A program made the position numbers and the translations under genes. A DNA stretch of 5,282 nucleotides from Acidobacteriota bacterium (GTDB lineage: Bacteria > Acidobacteriota > Blastocatellia > Pyrinomonadales > Pyrinomonadaceae): contig JADYZI010000371.1 in NCBI GenBank assembly GCA_020853255.1, forward strand, positions 1 through 5,282. The letters run 5' to 3'. The first letter of the stretch is position 1. Each line of letters opens with the position of its first letter. Shown here one piece after another: positions 5,044-5,282 of this stretch. Under the pieces are notes generated by a model. The model did no database searches. It worked only from the letters and a program-made list of their open reading frames with translations, and was not told the DNA's origin.

Positions 5044-5282
5044 CTATTGGGCTGAGGCGACCGGAATGTCAGAGCCCGTTCCGAAGAAGCGATAATCAAC
5101 GCTTCCGTCCGAGCTGCGAAGAATGTACCAAACACCGCTGCGATAGACGGCGGGATCCGTCTTGCCGTCGCCGTCATAATCGGCGGGTGCGAGGACGTCG
5201 GTCGCGAGGCCCCAATGTATCGCGTGGAATGATGCGTCCGAGCTGTAGCGGATGTACCAATTGCCGTCCGACGGCCTGAACA
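5044..5282 (-). CDS. C-terminus of FG-GAP/VCBS-like repeat protein (partial)
   Basis: Reading leftward from the window edge gives 78 residues to the stop at 5046-5044; the start lies beyond 5282. The sequence holds parts of two tandem repeats built on WYI..SSD, then PADYDGDGKTDPAVYRSGVWYI, then FFGTGSDIPVA and a short SAQ end. The DYDGDGKTD loop is the acidic, probably calcium-binding turn of FG-GAP/VCBS-type beta-propeller blades, as found in large secreted or surface proteins. The two WYI..SSD units lie 129 bases (43 residues) apart and remain similar at DNA level (5107-5130 and 5236-5259). No cysteines are present. It converges on the plus-strand set and is separated from it by the 4978-5032 hairpin, so it is probably functionally independent. 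Confidence 0.9.
   Translation of the reverse strand, partial: FRPSDGNWYIRYSSDASFHAIHWGLATDVLAPADYDGDGKTDPAVYRSGVWYILRSSDGSVDYRFFGTGSDIPVASAQ

Noticed and set aside
5016..5279. 87-codon plus-strand frame opposite the repeat protein
   Set aside because: It is the antisense of the clearly coding FG-GAP-like C-terminus, and its product is a Cys/Arg-rich shadow.

Overview
The window looks like accessory chromosome of a free-living bacterium of moderate GC. My best guess is Acidobacteriota, class Blastocatellia (Pyrinomonadaceae-like). The guess rests on remembered resemblance of several products to exported protein families common there: the VPLHSTRADVER-type protein, the TLCDL...YDPAC lipoprotein, and the tandem DYDGDGKTD/WYI repeats. 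It is not a database result.

Layout. Positions 1-577 hold no convincing gene. They carry an alternating array of two short hairpin repeats, called A and B here (A-B-B-A-B-A). Two promoter-like elements of the same unusual shape (TTGACA-N7-TATAMT) flank the array and point outward. From 578 to about 4872 runs a tight set of co-oriented plus-strand genes: an exported protein (578-1426); an HEIGH zincin-like protein (1423-2295); an exported beta-sandwich-like protein (2255-2932); a second, paralogous HELGH zincin-like protein (2971-3639); a lipoprotein (3636-4157); a short orphan coding-like fragment (about 4158-4283); and an exported protein (4306-4872). A doubtful 47-codon reading frame follows (4869-5012). 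Three junctions are ATGA overlaps and one gene pair overlaps by 41 bases, so translation is probably coupled. A 13-bp perfect hairpin at 4978-5032 separates this set from a convergent minus-strand gene (5044 to beyond the right edge). That gene encodes the C-terminus of an FG-GAP/VCBS-like repeat protein.

How the genes may work together. The two HExxH proteins share a full domain: an N-terminal SITHK motif, NGGDP, CAKFFG, the HExxH site, then a downstream Asp and Cys. Each has exactly two cysteines at equivalent positions and no signal peptide. Each is followed at once by an unrelated exported protein. This alternation resembles displaced C-terminal effector cassettes with downstream partner or immunity genes acting outside the cytoplasm, as in polymorphic toxin loci. 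No Rhs or other delivery trunk and no proven immunity family is visible, so the toxin reading is a hypothesis. The safer statement is a locus of duplicated predicted metallopeptidases interleaved with secreted accessory proteins of unknown function.
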